Source: Smittia aterrima (taxonomy: Eukaryota; Arthropoda; Insecta; Diptera; Chironomidae). From it: DNA of 64,000 bases. The position numbers were made by a program, and so were the translations under genes. The number at the start of each line of letters is the position of its first letter. Position 1 is the first letter of the stretch. The stretch spans positions 568,243 to 632,242 of the forward strand of contig CP093829.1 of the NCBI GenBank assembly GCA_033063855.1, read 5' to 3'. The notes under the pieces were generated by a model. It was not told where the DNA came from. It saw only the letters and a list, made by a program, of their open reading frames with translations, and made no database searches. This document shows, one piece after another, positions 51,701 to 64,000 of the stretch.

Positions 51701-54700
51701 CTTTAAAGACGTCGCAAGACGTTGAAAATGTTTTCGTTTTACGATTCACCTTTTGCTTACGCGATCGTTTCAAAGAAAACTGCGTATTTTCAACTGAATT
51801 TCTTCATAAACTGCGACTCGTCTGCTTTGATTCGCGTCACACAATCTTCTTATTCCTTTCCGAGTCATCGAATAAAAATTCTCAATCAAACACGACAGCT
51901 CAGTCTCATGGCACAGATTTTTCATGTGTCGCATGCTAATTGAAATCCAATCTCGTTCTGTCAATCAGTACGACTGTACGAATGGATCGATTGCCTTTTA
52001 CATTTTCTCTTCGCAACTTTGTTGCATTTAAAGACCGTTCGGCTGTTATTAATGAGATATCTCGAAAAAGTGAATTAGCAAAACAAGCGACTCATGGCGG
52101 GACGTGAGGGGACGGAACAGCATGAGAGAGAGAAAAGACTGAATTAAGTGAATTAAACCGAATTTGTTGCGGCTTTATTTGCTACAAAGTTTCCTTCTGT
52201 TCCTGTCGCATGTCAAGCGTCTTTATTTTCGGGTCGACGTTCATCTCAGTAATTAGAATGTCAACAAAATCATTTAGAATGACGACAGAGATGCGGCGAG
52301 GCGAACGCTAATTCATTTTGCAGCAAGTTGGCTATAAAAATAGAAATTGAAGCTCATTTGATGAATGAAGTGAAGTTAAAGAAGGAAGACATTGAACTAA
52401 TTTGGGGAAGCGCCGGTTTTCAGTTGATAACGAGCTTAAGTGCTTATCGCAATAGAATATTCTTTAAAGTCATCGTTTTCCTGAACAGGAAAGTCGTTGA
52501 TAAGATAAATTGTGGATAAAACGCCGCTCATGACAATCAAAGTTCATATTGATAAGTCCAACAAAACCAGAAAATTATTAGCAAGACAGGAAAAGAGATA
52601 ACCGCGGCCTGGAACTTCTTCAGACTTCGACTTCACTCATCATCCGCCCACCCTAAACCTTGAAAAAAGTTCTTTTCTCTCACCCACGAAAAAAGATTTC
52701 TTTCGTCTCGGTCAGGGATTCAAGAAGATTTTCCACGCAAAAGCGTGGGTGGATTCGTTTATCTCTTTTGGACAATTTCGGGTTTCGTCTCTTCTTCACG
52801 TTAGCGTCGCCGTTTTCTTCATGAATGAAAAACGGTAAACCGCGATTTTCCAATTCTGTTCGCCCTCTCTCGACTCGCGTCTGATAGAAAATTAAAAAGT
52901 TTCAAGATGATGACTTTAAAAATAGCTTGGCGGCGTAGAAAGAAATCTTTGATGTGGTTTTTCGTGAATGATCTAATGATTGATTACTTGTGAATGGAGT
53001 CGATTTGTTGTTCGAGCGATGAATCGCCACTTCAGCACATTCTCTTGAAGCTCCTTTGACGTGAGATTAATTAAATTTAATTAAATTATAGCGTTTCATT
53101 GTAATTCATTATGAGATCTTCCTCTTATTTCATTTTGCTATTTACGCAATTCTGCCGACATTTCAATTACAGAGAGTGGCGCGAGAATATTGTAGGTGCG
53201 CTCACTAATTGGGAATCTTAGGAAAATTAACGTAATTTCACTCCTCCTACGAACCTGATCCGAATTCGTTACACGTCAGTCGTGAATGGCGAAACAAATT
53301 TTATGAATGAAATTGTTATCGTTGCTTACGATGAATGCGTCAGGTGGGAACAAGTCGTTTCATTTAAATTTCAAATTTCTGTGTCACTTGTCGGTCGTTT
53401 CGCCACAGCGACGAGCCATTTACAGACGGGCCCAATACCGTTTCATCGCAAAGGCGAGGACGCGGGCAGCGCAATCCATAATTGGATCTTCCATTCGAAA
53501 TATTAATCGACTTTGAGACGTGACCGTCGTGAAATGAGATGTCAATTGCTCCTCCGCTGTTGACTTGTGAAGTGGACAATTAAGTCGCGTAAATCTTCTC
53601 AGATGTGAATGCTCTTACGATTCGGCATCTTCACTGCTCTCGTGGGTCGAACGAAACATATTTTATGATACCGCGGGAAATTCATGAATATTACCTTCCG
53701 GTCGTCTTTATTACTGAGCTGATCTGATCTCGGGTAAGGTCTCCGTGAGTGAAAATCCCAATATTTATTGAAGTCTCCCACGAGCTCATTCAATCAAAGA
53801 CGATCTCGTTGCGCACCTCCAACGCATCGTGTGGTCCCCACAAATCGTCAAATTTCGAATTAACGAGGAGAAATGCGTTCGAGCACGACATCATCTTCAT
53901 CGTCTGTTTAATGGGCGATGATTGCTATTGATTCTGATGTTTATTCCAGTGGGTGTCATTTAATCAATTGTTGTGTGTGGGTCAATACTTAAATTTCGAG
54001 ATCGATCAATGGTGACGTCTGTAGGAGCAGACATGATGGGCTATTGAGTTACAAGTTCGATGTGTTCCTAAAATTAGATGCCGGTCGTTGAAGCTATTGC
54101 CCAATTTAGATTTCTGATTGATTTGTCGCGGTGCATGATGCAGCATCCGCTCAACCGATTCATGTTCGCTTTAAATTATTCTCGAGAAAGATGGACAAAT
54201 GAATGGGAAAAGGCGTTTGATTGATGAGTGTCAATTTTCTTTTGGATTTAGTTCGGAGCGCGAGGAACGAATGAGTGAAGTAAATATTATGATGATGATC
54301 CATCATGGAAATTATCAACACAGTTTCAGAGAGCTCGATTCTCCCACATGCTCTCGGTCGACAGAAAAATGTTTCGAATCGATAATTGGCAACGCTCGAT
54401 TGAAGCTTAAAATTAAAATTCCAATGCGTTGGAGGATTCAAGTCCCCCTCGCCCTCTCTCTGACCACTGAACGTGGTCGTCTCGGCGGTTTCCCTTTCGA
54501 TTTTGTTGTTTTCACTAATTGAATGAATGGTGAGAGCCAATTATTGACGAAAACTGATTATGATCCATCGCAGCTGCTCCGGTTTCTTCTCTCGCACGAC
54601 TTCCTGTTCCCGATAATTTATCTTCGGCACGTAAATTGCCGACGAGCAAAATTGTTTCTCAAGCAAAAATCTTTATTTTTTCACTTGAAGATTCAAATTA

Positions 54701-57700
54701 AAGCAATTTCAACGATGATGTTAAAGATAAGAAATTATGAACTTCCCTCGATTACTCTGAAAGCTATTAAAATCAAGAAGAGCGAGTCTTCTTCACATTT
54801 TCGGCATCGCTTGTCAATGCTCCGCTCGTTTTGGGTTTGGAATTTTACGAGCGGAAACGCCTTTACAGCAAATCCCGGCTATCTCAAGTTATTATAGTTT
54901 TATTGACTTCAAGAAGAATGCCGCGCTTTGGTTTCATTCATGAAAGAAGGTAAATGAGATAGCGATTGAAAGAGATGCGACTGGAAATTGCTTGATGGAA
55001 AACAAATGAATGATAAAGCTAATGAAAGCAAAGACCTTGAATGAGGTCGAGCTTGACGTTGTAACTGATGCAAATTCTTACATGACTCGGCGCGCTACCA
55101 GTTGACGATGCCCACACAATGTCCAAGCCCCCGTTCTCTCGTGAAAATTACCATAAATCAATCAGCAATCACGTGAGTCCAAGCGGAATTTCAGAAAAGC
55201 ACTAGAGCTAATTAATTTTATCAGGGAATGTTACGATTGGCTTGGTAAGCGATTGAAGATTGATGGCACTTTTTAGTGTGAATTGATGGCTTCTGTCAGT
55301 TTCAACTCGAGAACCGCAAAATGTTAATATTTTACACGAATTTTCCATCACGAAACCTTTTTCTTTAATGACCACCGTGAGATTTAATTAAATTTTCACC
55401 GATTTTCATCGCACGAGAGGGAAAAGAGGAAAATATCTTTTCCATTCATCTCTCGAGCGAACAGCTCGCGTAGGTGGACAAGCGATTTTCATTTCCAACT
55501 GGTCACAAACAAGTCTCATCAAAATTTATCGCACGACTCCATGTCCGATAAAAATGAGCATTCGTTACATCGAAAAACATTTGTAATAAGACTTCGTAGA
55601 CTTTTGTCTGTTGTTGCCATGGCAGAGAAAAGAAATCCAAACCAAAAATTGTCATTGAAGATGATTTAGAAGAAGGAAGAGAAATTAAATTACAAGTTCG
55701 TCTTGACAGCGATTTATATTGGCCAAGTGACTCGTGTTTCTCCCTCATCGTGTCGCTTAATAAGCTTCCGGTGGTCCACTAGTGACGACAATCACTTGTC
55801 ACTCACGCCATTCGTAGAACTCAAGAACGAGAGACGCTGGCTTTTTGTCTCATTTCCCGAGCATTGCCAAAAGTTTATGAATGAAATTCTGCGCGCACAC
55901 TGTCTCGAGTAAATACGAGAGTGAGAAAGAGATAGAAGCTTAATCATCGTGAAGGTCATACGAAATAGCACCGCAAAGATCTTCTGTTATTGCCTCTTTC
56001 GCATTTCGTGAAATAGCAAAAAATCGCGCAAAAGACATAAAAGAATGTGGTGGAAACCAATTTGGCACGGCTATTCTAAAATTGGAATTACATAACCGAG
56101 ACTTAAGAAACAAAGTTCTCGTGACGAGTCAATGAGTTGTGCGTTTGTGTGTAGATAAAGAATTTCCATTCAAGTCGTTTCCTCCTTGACCGAGGAATTT
56201 TTATGAATGAAGTCGAAGTGGAATTTTAATTACATGACAAACATCGACGACTTGTGTGAGCTCACGTTGATTCCGTTTGATAATAATGAGTTTCCTCTCT
56301 TTCCTTACTTAACAATCCTAATTGCTACAAAGACGACAAAGCTTCGTGTTGATGCCGAAATGTCTGGGGTTGGGTTTGCCTCATCCGATCACATGATGTA
56401 TTTGTGTTTAAAATTTATTCAATCAATCAAGAAATTAGCAAGTTTTCTTCGTCGCCACCGTCTAATGGACTCTAATCAGATTTGTTGAGATGCTTTTCAC
56501 TCGAGAGTCGACATAAAAATTTCTCTCCACGCCCACGTGATGAGAGACGAGAGATTGTCGAGGGTGATAATGAAACCGTGAGGTGCTTGGCATCTCAAAT
56601 ATTTATTTAATAAGATGGACAATCTCACGACTACGACGATGATGAGTCTCAACTATTCTCGATCAATTAGATGTTTGTGTTTTCCTTTCCATCGTCGAGA
56701 GGTGTGAAATATTTTTGTGTTCAAGTGTTTTGTGTTCAAAGCTGATCAGATGGCAGATACTTCGATGTTGTTGTCGAGCGAAATGTGTAATTAGCGTTGC
56801 GCAAAGTGCGAGAAAAGCTGCTAGTTCCAAATGATAACTTAGGATCACCAGATGTAGCTCAATGTAGAATGAGAAACATTTGCATATTGCAATTGACCCT
56901 CAGCACACATTTGCGACTCACATTGCACAATATTTAAATTGCGAGGGATGTAAGAGATCGGTAGAGATCATGACGTTTGACTGGAGGTTGATCGAAGGTG
57001 TCGATTTAAATTAAGCTTGATGTAACGAACAATCGCTGAATTAAACTACGATCAAATACCATTCGTGTCCGTTCTATGAAATTCTAATTAATTTTTTCTC
57101 GTGTCGAAAATCGAACGGCGGAGTAGAAGAAGAATTTGAAACAAAATCTTTTATGAATGGAATTGCGCAAGAATTTTTTTCTCGGCTCGCATCTCATTTC
57201 ATGAATGAATGGAAGGCAGAGAGAGAATAAATTGCTGTCATTTGATGATGGATATCCAGAGATTTTGACTTGAGTGGAGTTGATTGCGGAGTTTGTAAGA
57301 TTTCAAGTTCCACCGGAGTCGCTGGCATTTAAAGCTGACGGTTGAATGGCTGTGTGTTATTTAAATCGTTCTTCACTTCCGGTTTGAGGCTTTGGAAAGA
57401 AACTTATGAAAAGAACTTTGTGTACGTCGTAAAATTCTCTTTCCATTGAATTTCACTCGATGGCGAAGCAGCGAATCGCCTCGTAAAGGCTTTTAAGTTA
57501 TGCTGGAACATGATTTATTTCTTTATTCACAAGAAACTGCGAATTGTGCTGAAAAAATAAACAGCAAAGCCCGGACCTCTCATCTTTCTCGCTCTTGTTT
57601 ACAGTCGAAGCTTCGTAGATTGTTTTGCTTATGGACAGGAACTGTCGGATTATTTTGCGCTTAGCGATCGAAATGATTTGTTCAAGTTACAATCATAAAC

Positions 57701-60700
57701 CGTTGGGCTTCGTTTTTCAGTCTGATTTGCCTTTCAATCACGTGAACACCAAATGGATTCGTGTCGAGCTTTTTGCATCCAAGAGCGTGTTTCTGAATCA
57801 CAAGCGAAACTTTCCATTGACGGCAAAGTTTTCGCTATGGCTTCAAGAATTCTTCATTCGAAGCTTTGCTTTGTAGGCGTTCAAGTGTCACCTTCATTTG
57901 TTTCGGAATGGAGATTGTCAGATGACAGACATTTGCTGATTTCGGTTGATTACTAATTACGTTGTCCAAGGCACAGTTTTGTTCGTTTACGCCTGATGCA
58001 GAAACCAAGAGAGAAAACGAACGCGAAAGACAATGCAAAAGCAAGAAACGACGAAAGTCATAAATTCTGCAAAGATTTTATGAATGAAATTACACAGCCC
58101 GCGGCCTGCGAATGAATGAAGCAAGCAAAGCTGAATAAAAGTTGTTTTCCTTTGCCTGATTTATTGCCCCGGACGACATCCTAAAGTCGTCTCTTTCGTT
58201 AATGAACGGTTTCTTATTTTTCTTCCTCTTGTTGTTCATCACACTTTAATGCATCGCTGGAGATATCTGGACTTGAATGAATTTCTTGTGCGTAGCCGAG
58301 AAGTTGAAGCAATTATAAAATGCTTCAATGATTTTCATCTAAACTGAGCTCGTTCTTCTTAACTTGATTTATTTTTTTTTGGGAAAGGTTGTAATTGCAA
58401 GCTTCCGATGCAATTCGTTTAAATCGAGTGACTTGAGGCGATTTTGGAATTATTTTTTTCACGAGTCACCAAAGTAAATTTAAAAGAATTTTCATTTGTC
58501 TCAAGAACAATTCCCAAACTTCCGTTTTCCATCGAAAAACAAGCAACCTCGCGTTGCGAAACGAAAACAATGAGAAACACAAGTCGTGGGACTTTAATTT
58601 CTCTGGAATTTTTTACATTTTTTGCTTCGTTGGCGAAAATAATGAATGAAACCGGAGTCGGAGAGACATTGTCAAGAGTTTCATTCAGTAAAGTGGAAAT
58701 GAGTGACTTGGTTGTCAGGTTGGAGTGGGTTGACTTGAGAGCGATGCGGCGTTTTGCCGGCTGGGGAAGAATATTTTGTGAAACGCTTAGCAACGTTGCG
58801 AGGCTTTCAATCGAACGAACGATAAAGATATATCGAGATTTCTGAGAAACTCTTCTTTGCTCTCCGTTCGACAAATTTATTGCAGATGAGACTTTAAGAA
58901 TTGCAGCAATAAATTCACGGAAAAAAATAATTAAGCAATTAAATTGTCAGTCGCAGACTTTTTTATATTTTGAGAATTAATGACGACAATAATTGCGAAT
59001 AAACTCGAGACTGATTTCAAATCAAAACTATAAATCATGTCGTGAGTTTTGGATCGCCTCGTGATCATCCAACAATCTCAATTGCACTGTCTTGTCAGCA
59101 GTTTATTCAACGAAGAGTCATTCGTCTGCAGAAGTCATGGACTTGAAGTGATGAATTAACTTGAACGTATCGTCTCATTCAACCTTGAAGTTAATGAGCG
59201 CCAATAACTTACAACGTCGCGAGTTCGAAGATTATTTGAACAATAAATTCAAACGAACGCTACTAGTTTGCGCAATTTTCTTTGGTTCTGTTTGCGATAC
59301 GAACTGTTTGCTGAGGTGGAAGATGACGGGCGCCAATAAATCGATTTGTGGACATAAGGAAATCTAATAATAGCTCGAAGAGTCTCTCGTTTTGTCTTTC
59401 GGAGAATCGAAGCGAAATTCTCGAGTTTGCTTTGAGACGAAAAAATCAATCAGCCGGCGATGATAAAACGAATTCGCCGCGTTGTGCTTAAGTCACTGAA
59501 TTACCAAATAAATTGATTATTTAAAATGATAACGTCTTAAGCGCCAGAACGCCAAACCTGACGAACTTATCAAATATTTAATTTAGAAAAGAAATTGAAT
59601 TTTTATTGACGATTTCGAAACGATAAATTTGCATAATTTGATCAGTTTGGAGCTGACAGAGCTGAGATCGGTATTCGTGATTCGTTAAACTGATTAGTCG
59701 CAGTAACATGCTTTTGTTCATGATAAGTGACGATGATGTGTGTCATGAGGCTGCCAATTTCTGAGAACGGACTCCAAGAGTTAGCTTGAGATGGATTATC
59801 GAGGATACTAACGAAAAGTAAAAACGAATCAGGATTCGAAAGCGAGCGTTGAATTTCCACGGATTCAAGAAACTTCTTGCGAACATCTGATGTTTCTGAC
59901 AGCCCATTACGCAATTCCATGATGCTCGGGTTCTTATCTCCTTGAATATAAGCGACTGCAGCTGCAACATTATTTCTAACAAGTCGCAGAGATTCGTAGG
60001 CTTCTTTCGTTTCGTATCCCATCTCAACCATAACGTTAATATTGTCTTGATAAACTATTTCATCTTTGTCAGCGTAAAATTTTACAATTTCCAAAAGTCC
60101 ATCGATTCCTTCTTGAATAGTATGAGTTGGTTCGAATGTATACGAAAGAATTGAGTCATGACGTGCTGATGTTACGAGAGATGAACGAGGTGAAGCATCG
60201 AGATCAAATGTAGGAGTTTGTTTTGTAGTTTTAATCAACCAATCGAGAGCTGCTTTAGCATTATCTGCTTTGAGCATCATTGCCCTCTCAACTCGATCCA
60301 TTGGAAAGCCGAGCTCGTTTAATACCTTCTTAGCATTCTTGTGGTTCTCGATGTAATTGTGAATCCGTTTACGATAGTAAGCAATGAGTTTGACAGCGAA
60401 TGGCGTCGCTCCCAAAATATATGAGGCCTCTTGAGCAAGAGTAACAAAAACTTTCCTCATGTCATCGTCCTGAAGCAATGCGTAGATGGAGAAAGCAGGA
60501 AGTTGAGGAGACAACGAAACTGGAATGTCTGCTGTTTTCTCTGTAATCTGTCGCTCAGTTGGACTCGCAATAATTTTATCTTCATTCCAATTTATGATTG
60601 GATCGCGACGTGGTATCAACAGAAACTCTTCGTTGCTTTGAACTTTCAACTCTTCCAGAGTCTTAAGATCTTCGAAAGGTTTTATGGTCTTCACACGAAT

Positions 60701-63700
60701 GAGCTTAAATTTATTAATCTCCTCGATTTTATTCTCAGTTTTCTCCAAAACTTTCTCCTTCACCATTCGACCAGAGTCCGTTTTTTGAACTTCAATATTT
60801 ATAATCCCGAATGATTTCGAAATGATCTTCAGGCTTAAATTGATGGATTCTTCGGATTTCGTCTTAGATTGAAAAGAACCAGCGATTGATGAAATGACTT
60901 GCATCACTTTCGACATCTTGTACGTTGAATTTTAAATCAATTCGCGACGAATCGATGATTGCTTGTCTGGTTTTTGATGCGCGCAAATCTCAGACCGTGA
61001 AAAATTCGTTTGCATTCTTTGTGAGTTCATTCATGAGAGCTTCGCGGCATTGAATCAATGGAATGCAGCACTTTTCCAGTCGTCTGCTTCTGTTTTCCTT
61101 TTTTGCATACGAAATGCTTTTGAATTTCGACGAACATGCAATTCTCTCGAAGCGTCAATGTGCACCTCAGGAATCTGATGATTGAGCTCGTTGTTCTCCA
61201 TTCTGAAAATTCCATCATGCAATCTCAGCTTTTCGTGGAATATTCGTGTGCAATTGTTGTACTCGTTCATTGAGGTAAATCCAAGTTCGTGTGAACGTCT
61301 TGACTTCCCTTTCTCGAAGGTTGATTGCGATGATCGCTCTGCAGATTATTGATCTCAACTGATTGTGAGTTATGATGATGCAATTTCTGAGATTCTTTCG
61401 CTCATCACGACTTTTTTCCCGCTGCTTCAACACGACACGAAGAAATCATTTTCCATCCTCCATTAACATGAAGCAACATCATCATCATCATCACATATTT
61501 GAAATGCTTATGATAGAGCGAAACGAACGAGATCGGAGTGAATAAAATTTCCAACGAAATCATTTCCATTTTTACATTTTTATTAAATTCAACATTTCCT
61601 TTTCCAGCGTTCTCCGCCAATGTTGTTTTTTGTATTCTCATTTCCGCTGGTTTTATTCATGGAGCTCTTTTGACGACTCTTGTTCTGTGAGCGGGGGCCG
61701 AAATGACGCGAACCACCCATTTCCATACGTGCACGTAACGAGATATTAGCGATTTCCGGCTTTAATGAAATCGCACGATGCAAAAGGCTAGTGAGAGAGA
61801 GAGAGAACGCGAAGCGTTTCTGTCGATTATGCGAAATGTGATAAGCTGCCAATGAAATGCAAACGAGCCGCAAAGGAAGTTTATTGTATTTTGTTGTGAC
61901 AGCTAAGAATGCAGCTCGGCTGGAAGTCTAGATAGCGAACGAGAGGAAGTTGCATAATCGACCTTATCAGCTTAGTTCGTGACTAGCATCACGGTGCGAC
62001 GATTGTTTACTCAACTCACTCGTTTAGTTCAACAATAATCAATTTGCATCATCCGTAAAATTATTTACATCTCAACCGCTGTTATGTGTGTGAGCGTGAT
62101 TCATTGATGAAAATTTTGTGTTCATGAATGAATGAATGCAATTTGCGCTACCGCTCGCTTGATGAGAGACGAGTGTTAGTGAGATGAATATTGGAGCGAT
62201 TGGAAATTTCTTGTCGTCGTCGCCGGCTGGCAACGCAGAGGGAGCGAGTAACATTCTTTTAATCAATGGGAAACACCAACACGAGCCGCCTGTTTTCTCG
62301 AGAGTGCTAAAACTTCTGTCATTCGCAGACGATGTGTTGGCTGCTTCAATAGTTCATCGACCCGATTAATTGATGTCTTTCGAGTTTCTCCCCTCTCTCA
62401 CTCGCTCGCTTACTCGTCCGCCCAACTTTTACGAATGTCATAATCGCGTGGCGGAATGCGAAATGTCTAATGGGATTAAACAGCGCTAAAATTAGAAACC
62501 TTGAAAACGTCAACATGATGTTACCGTACGTTCATGGATTGCGTGGCTGGGTGAGCCCGTTTCGTTCCAAGAAAATTGCGAAGCTTTCGCATGAAACTCG
62601 CTAGTTTTCGCCTAGTTTCGAACATGATGTCTCGCAGTCTATGACAAACAAGCGGAATAGCTGATTAGATAACCGATAGCAACACGCGATTTCATTCATA
62701 AAACAAATTTGTAATGTGTCTGGGTAGGTTTTCATATTTAACGTTCCTTATCGTGTTAATAAATCACAAGATAGTGCCGTCGGACATGAATGGAACGAAG
62801 GCAATTTTGTGCCTCCGCTCTATGAATGAAAACACGTTTTAATGAACAAAAATGTCTCGCGATGTCAATTGAAATCAATTTTTTTTAAAAATAGAATTGA
62901 TTTTTTTGTCAAGCAATTGATGTTCATGTCTTTCTCCTTTAATTACAGTATGCTGGCATCAGAATCGGCCCAGTCGTAAAGAAAGACGTCATCAGAGCTT
63001 CAATCATGCTGGAACATCAGCCAGAGTGAGTATGAAGAAATTTTTTGAGTGTCGTTAAATTTTTGACATTAAAAATCCATTCGAAAGCGAGAAAGGATGC
63101 TCTTGAACTGCTAATGGAATTGACAAAGCAACTTTTACGACCGCTCTGCTTCTCTTTGATTAAAACATCTTTCTAGGAAAATAATTTTTGGGTTTTATGC
63201 TCTTAGGGGTCGAAAACATCTTAAGATCTAATTTTAGTTTAATTTCTTCAGCAACATTGCAATTAATTCTTCGATACATTGTCGAGAGCGTAAAAAATGT
63301 CAACAAAATTTACGAGCGCGCCTTGATGTTGACCGGCTCTCCACTAACAAAAAATTATTTCGAGTTTTTATTGGAAAACGCGAAATGACATTTTGCTGAA
63401 GTCAACTGAAGGAAATGTGGAAAATTAAAAAGAGAATGTCTTTAAAATGAAGTGATTACATTGAGTTCCTTTGTTGCTTCTGATCGGTCACAGTTTAAGA
63501 AATTCACAAGACTCTCCAGCGCTTTAAAAATGAAATGAATCGATGTCAGAGAAGAAGAACTCATCGAGGACAAAACTTCCGTTCCATTAAATAAATGAGA
63601 CGACAACTTCTTTTTCGGCGCAAAGTTTTATGATGATGGCAACTCATTTTACATCCTTCTTTATCTCAACTAATTTCTGTGCCATAAAGTTTTTTTTTAC

Positions 63701-64000
63701 GATTCCAAACTCAATTTCGTCTGACGTCACCATCCTTTGCAAACCTTTAAACCACCGGCTTTTGTCATTCAAATGTCTCCGATCGTAAAAGCAATTCAAA
63801 AATGATTATTTTCAAAGATTGTGAAGTGCGGATCTCGAGAAAGTTCCCGACAGCATTGTGACCCTTTCAAGTGCTTGTGTCGTATCTGCTTTCACATCAA
63901 AGGGAGGGAACGTTGAAATCTAAAGAGGAAAATTTATGAATTTTCTTTTCGTGAAACGAAATTGAAACGAAACAAACAGACGAAATAACTCGCTCAAGTT
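48721..64000 (+). CDS. eIF5B: Translation initiation factor eIF5B (partial, runs off the edge)
   Basis: Exons 48721-48770, 48910-51483, 51535-51667, 62949-63025, continuing beyond 64000; 944 residues are encoded here. The first 590 or so residues are a highly charged Lys/Glu tail (KKKKKRGDSDEEDLDKMLAE). The GTPase domain follows: VCVLGHVDTGKTKILDKL, GGITQQIGAT, DTPGHESF, NKIDRL. Domain 2 (TLQATVLEVKAIPGLGTTID) and the start of domain 3 (LEFLKTSKIP, then YAGIRIGPVVKKDVIRASIM in exon 4) come next. The factor joins ribosomal subunits at start-codon selection. The third coding intron is about 11.3 kb against 50-140 bp for the others. The C-terminal domain IV lies outside the window. Confidence 0.93.
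53299..62702. repeat. Dispersed 16-bp element TTTTATGAATGAAATT (five copies)
   Basis: Copies at 53299-53314 (exact), 58076-58091 (exact), 55873-55888 and 57149-57164 (one mismatch each), and 62687-62702 on the minus strand (one mismatch). Shorter forms (TATGAATGAA, CATGAATGAA) occur near 52819, 56199, 57200, 58630, 62122 and 62821. All lie in the eIF5B giant intron outside UBAC1. Not arranged in tandem and not part of a larger repeat that I can see. Confidence 0.6.
59642..60916 (-). CDS. Ubac1: UBAC1 (KPC2), UBL/UBA ubiquitin adaptor
   Basis: Single-exon gene, 424 residues, true ATG at 60916. Order: an N-terminal ubiquitin-like region (about 28-105, LSLKIISKSFGIINIEVQK ... NEEFLLIPRR), a UBA domain (KKVLNELGFPMDRVERAMML ... 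ALDWLIKTT), a second UBA (NVMVEMGYETKEAYESLRL ... AAVAYIQGDKNPS), and a C-terminal STI1-like helix region (SFLLFVSILDNPSQANSWSP). UBAC1/KPC2 is the adaptor of the KPC ligase that delivers p27-type targets to the proteasome (family knowledge). It lies antisense inside the eIF5B intron and has no introns itself. Confidence 0.85.
   Translation of the reverse strand: MSKVMQVISSIAGSFQSKTKSEESINLSLKIISKSFGIINIEVQKTDSGRMVKEKVLEKTENKIEEINKFKLIRVKTIKPFEDLKTLEELKVQSNEEFLLIPRRDPIINWNEDKIIASPTERQITEKTADIPVSLSPQLPAFSIYALLQDDDMRKVFVTLAQEASYILGATPFAVKLIAYYRKRIHNYIENHKNAKKVLNELGFPMDRVERAMMLKADNAKAALDWLIKTTKQTPTFDLDASPRSSLVTSARHDSILSYTFEPTHTIQEGIDGLLEIVKFYADKDEIVYQDNINVMVEMGYETKEAYESLRLVRNNVAAAVAYIQGDKNPSIMELRNGLSETSDVRKKFLESVEIQRSLSNPDSFLLFVSILDNPSQANSWSPFSEIGSLMTHIIVTYHEQKHVTATNQFNESRIPISALSAPN
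63026..64000 (+). other. Start of the fourth eIF5B intron
   Basis: From the donor GTGAGTATG at 63026 to the window edge no further eIF5B exon is seen, so this intron exceeds 0.97 kb. A CRE-type TGACGTCA occurs at 63722-63729. No coding frame recognised. Confidence 0.6.

Larger units (their letters stand above)
51668..62948 (+). other. Giant third coding intron of eIF5B (11.3 kb)
   Basis: Donor CCA-GTGAGT at 51668 and acceptor TTAATTACAG ending at 62948 join LKTSKIP to YAGIRIGP, contiguous in all eIF5B proteins. The interval contains UBAC1 on the opposite strand (59642-60916) and otherwise no convincing exon: its many open frames lack ATGs, domains and codon bias. It is rich in CG-containing words and has a recurring 16-bp element, so regulatory function is plausible. 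Confidence 0.85.

Noticed and set aside
52328..59449. Many open frames of 60-130 codons inside the eIF5B intron
   Set aside because: No homology, no splice pattern, unrelated between strands; expected in CG-richer noncoding DNA.
61027..62369. Cluster of short basic frames upstream of UBAC1
   Set aside because: Simple-sequence and low-information peptides without ATG context or domains.
1..64000. CRISPR arrays, bacterial operons, prophage
   Set aside because: Introns, poly(A) signals and animal gene content show a nuclear insect genome; no regularly spaced repeats seen.

Overview
The window is AT-rich eukaryotic DNA with very short introns (mostly 47-70 bp, GT..AG) and tightly packed genes on both strands. 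Gene content is animal and insect: Spd-2, unc-104/KIF1A, a Cep135-type centriole protein, DUF1091 proteins and a BthD-type selenoprotein H. The compact introns and the LRR-BTB gene family suggest a nematoceran dipteran, most likely a chironomid midge (family-level call is inference). I rebuilt spliced genes by joining exons at GT..AG sites. Every complete multi-exon model closes to a whole number of codons; I give exon coordinates.

Layout. 0-2.3 kb: possible 3' end of a gene, then an Ndfip adaptor gene. 2.3-6.1 kb: an accessory island made of a large inverted duplication (palindrome) of an LRR-BTB gene, a third decayed copy, a tRNA-related SINE with a 14-bp target-site duplication, and a detached gene head. 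6.9-9.9 kb: RTN4IP1-like oxidoreductase (+) and N-acetylneuraminate lyase (-). 10-14.4 kb: one orphan secreted protein and five tandem DUF1091 genes, all minus. 14.5-18.5 kb: MTHFS, a monocarboxylate transporter and WDR89. 18.7-21.7 kb: Spd-2. 22.6-28.4 kb: unc-104 kinesin-3 in ten coding exons, followed by about 3 kb of upstream DNA. 32-38.3 kb: Sod2, EMC4, the STMP1 micropeptide, MCTS1, HINT, IVD and a Zip3/RNF212-type RING gene. 38.4-47.6 kb: Cep135, FANCL, RNase H2A, PP6 catalytic subunit and PEX6. 47.7-48.3 kb: selenoprotein H with an in-frame UGA and a SECIS-like hairpin. 48.7 kb to the end: eIF5B, whose third coding intron is about 11.3 kb and contains UBAC1 on the opposite strand; eIF5B runs off the right edge.

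Most genes are single-copy housekeeping genes arranged head-to-head or tail-to-tail over 65-400 bp. Four head-to-head promoters (WDR89/Spd-2, Sod2/EMC4, RNASEH2A/PP6, SELENOH/eIF5B) carry copies of a shared element close to GCGAATCGCA. The most notable observations are the selenoprotein H gene with its SECIS, the LRR-BTB palindrome with patchwork divergence, the SINE, the repeated 16-bp element in the giant eIF5B intron, and the shared bidirectional-promoter element.
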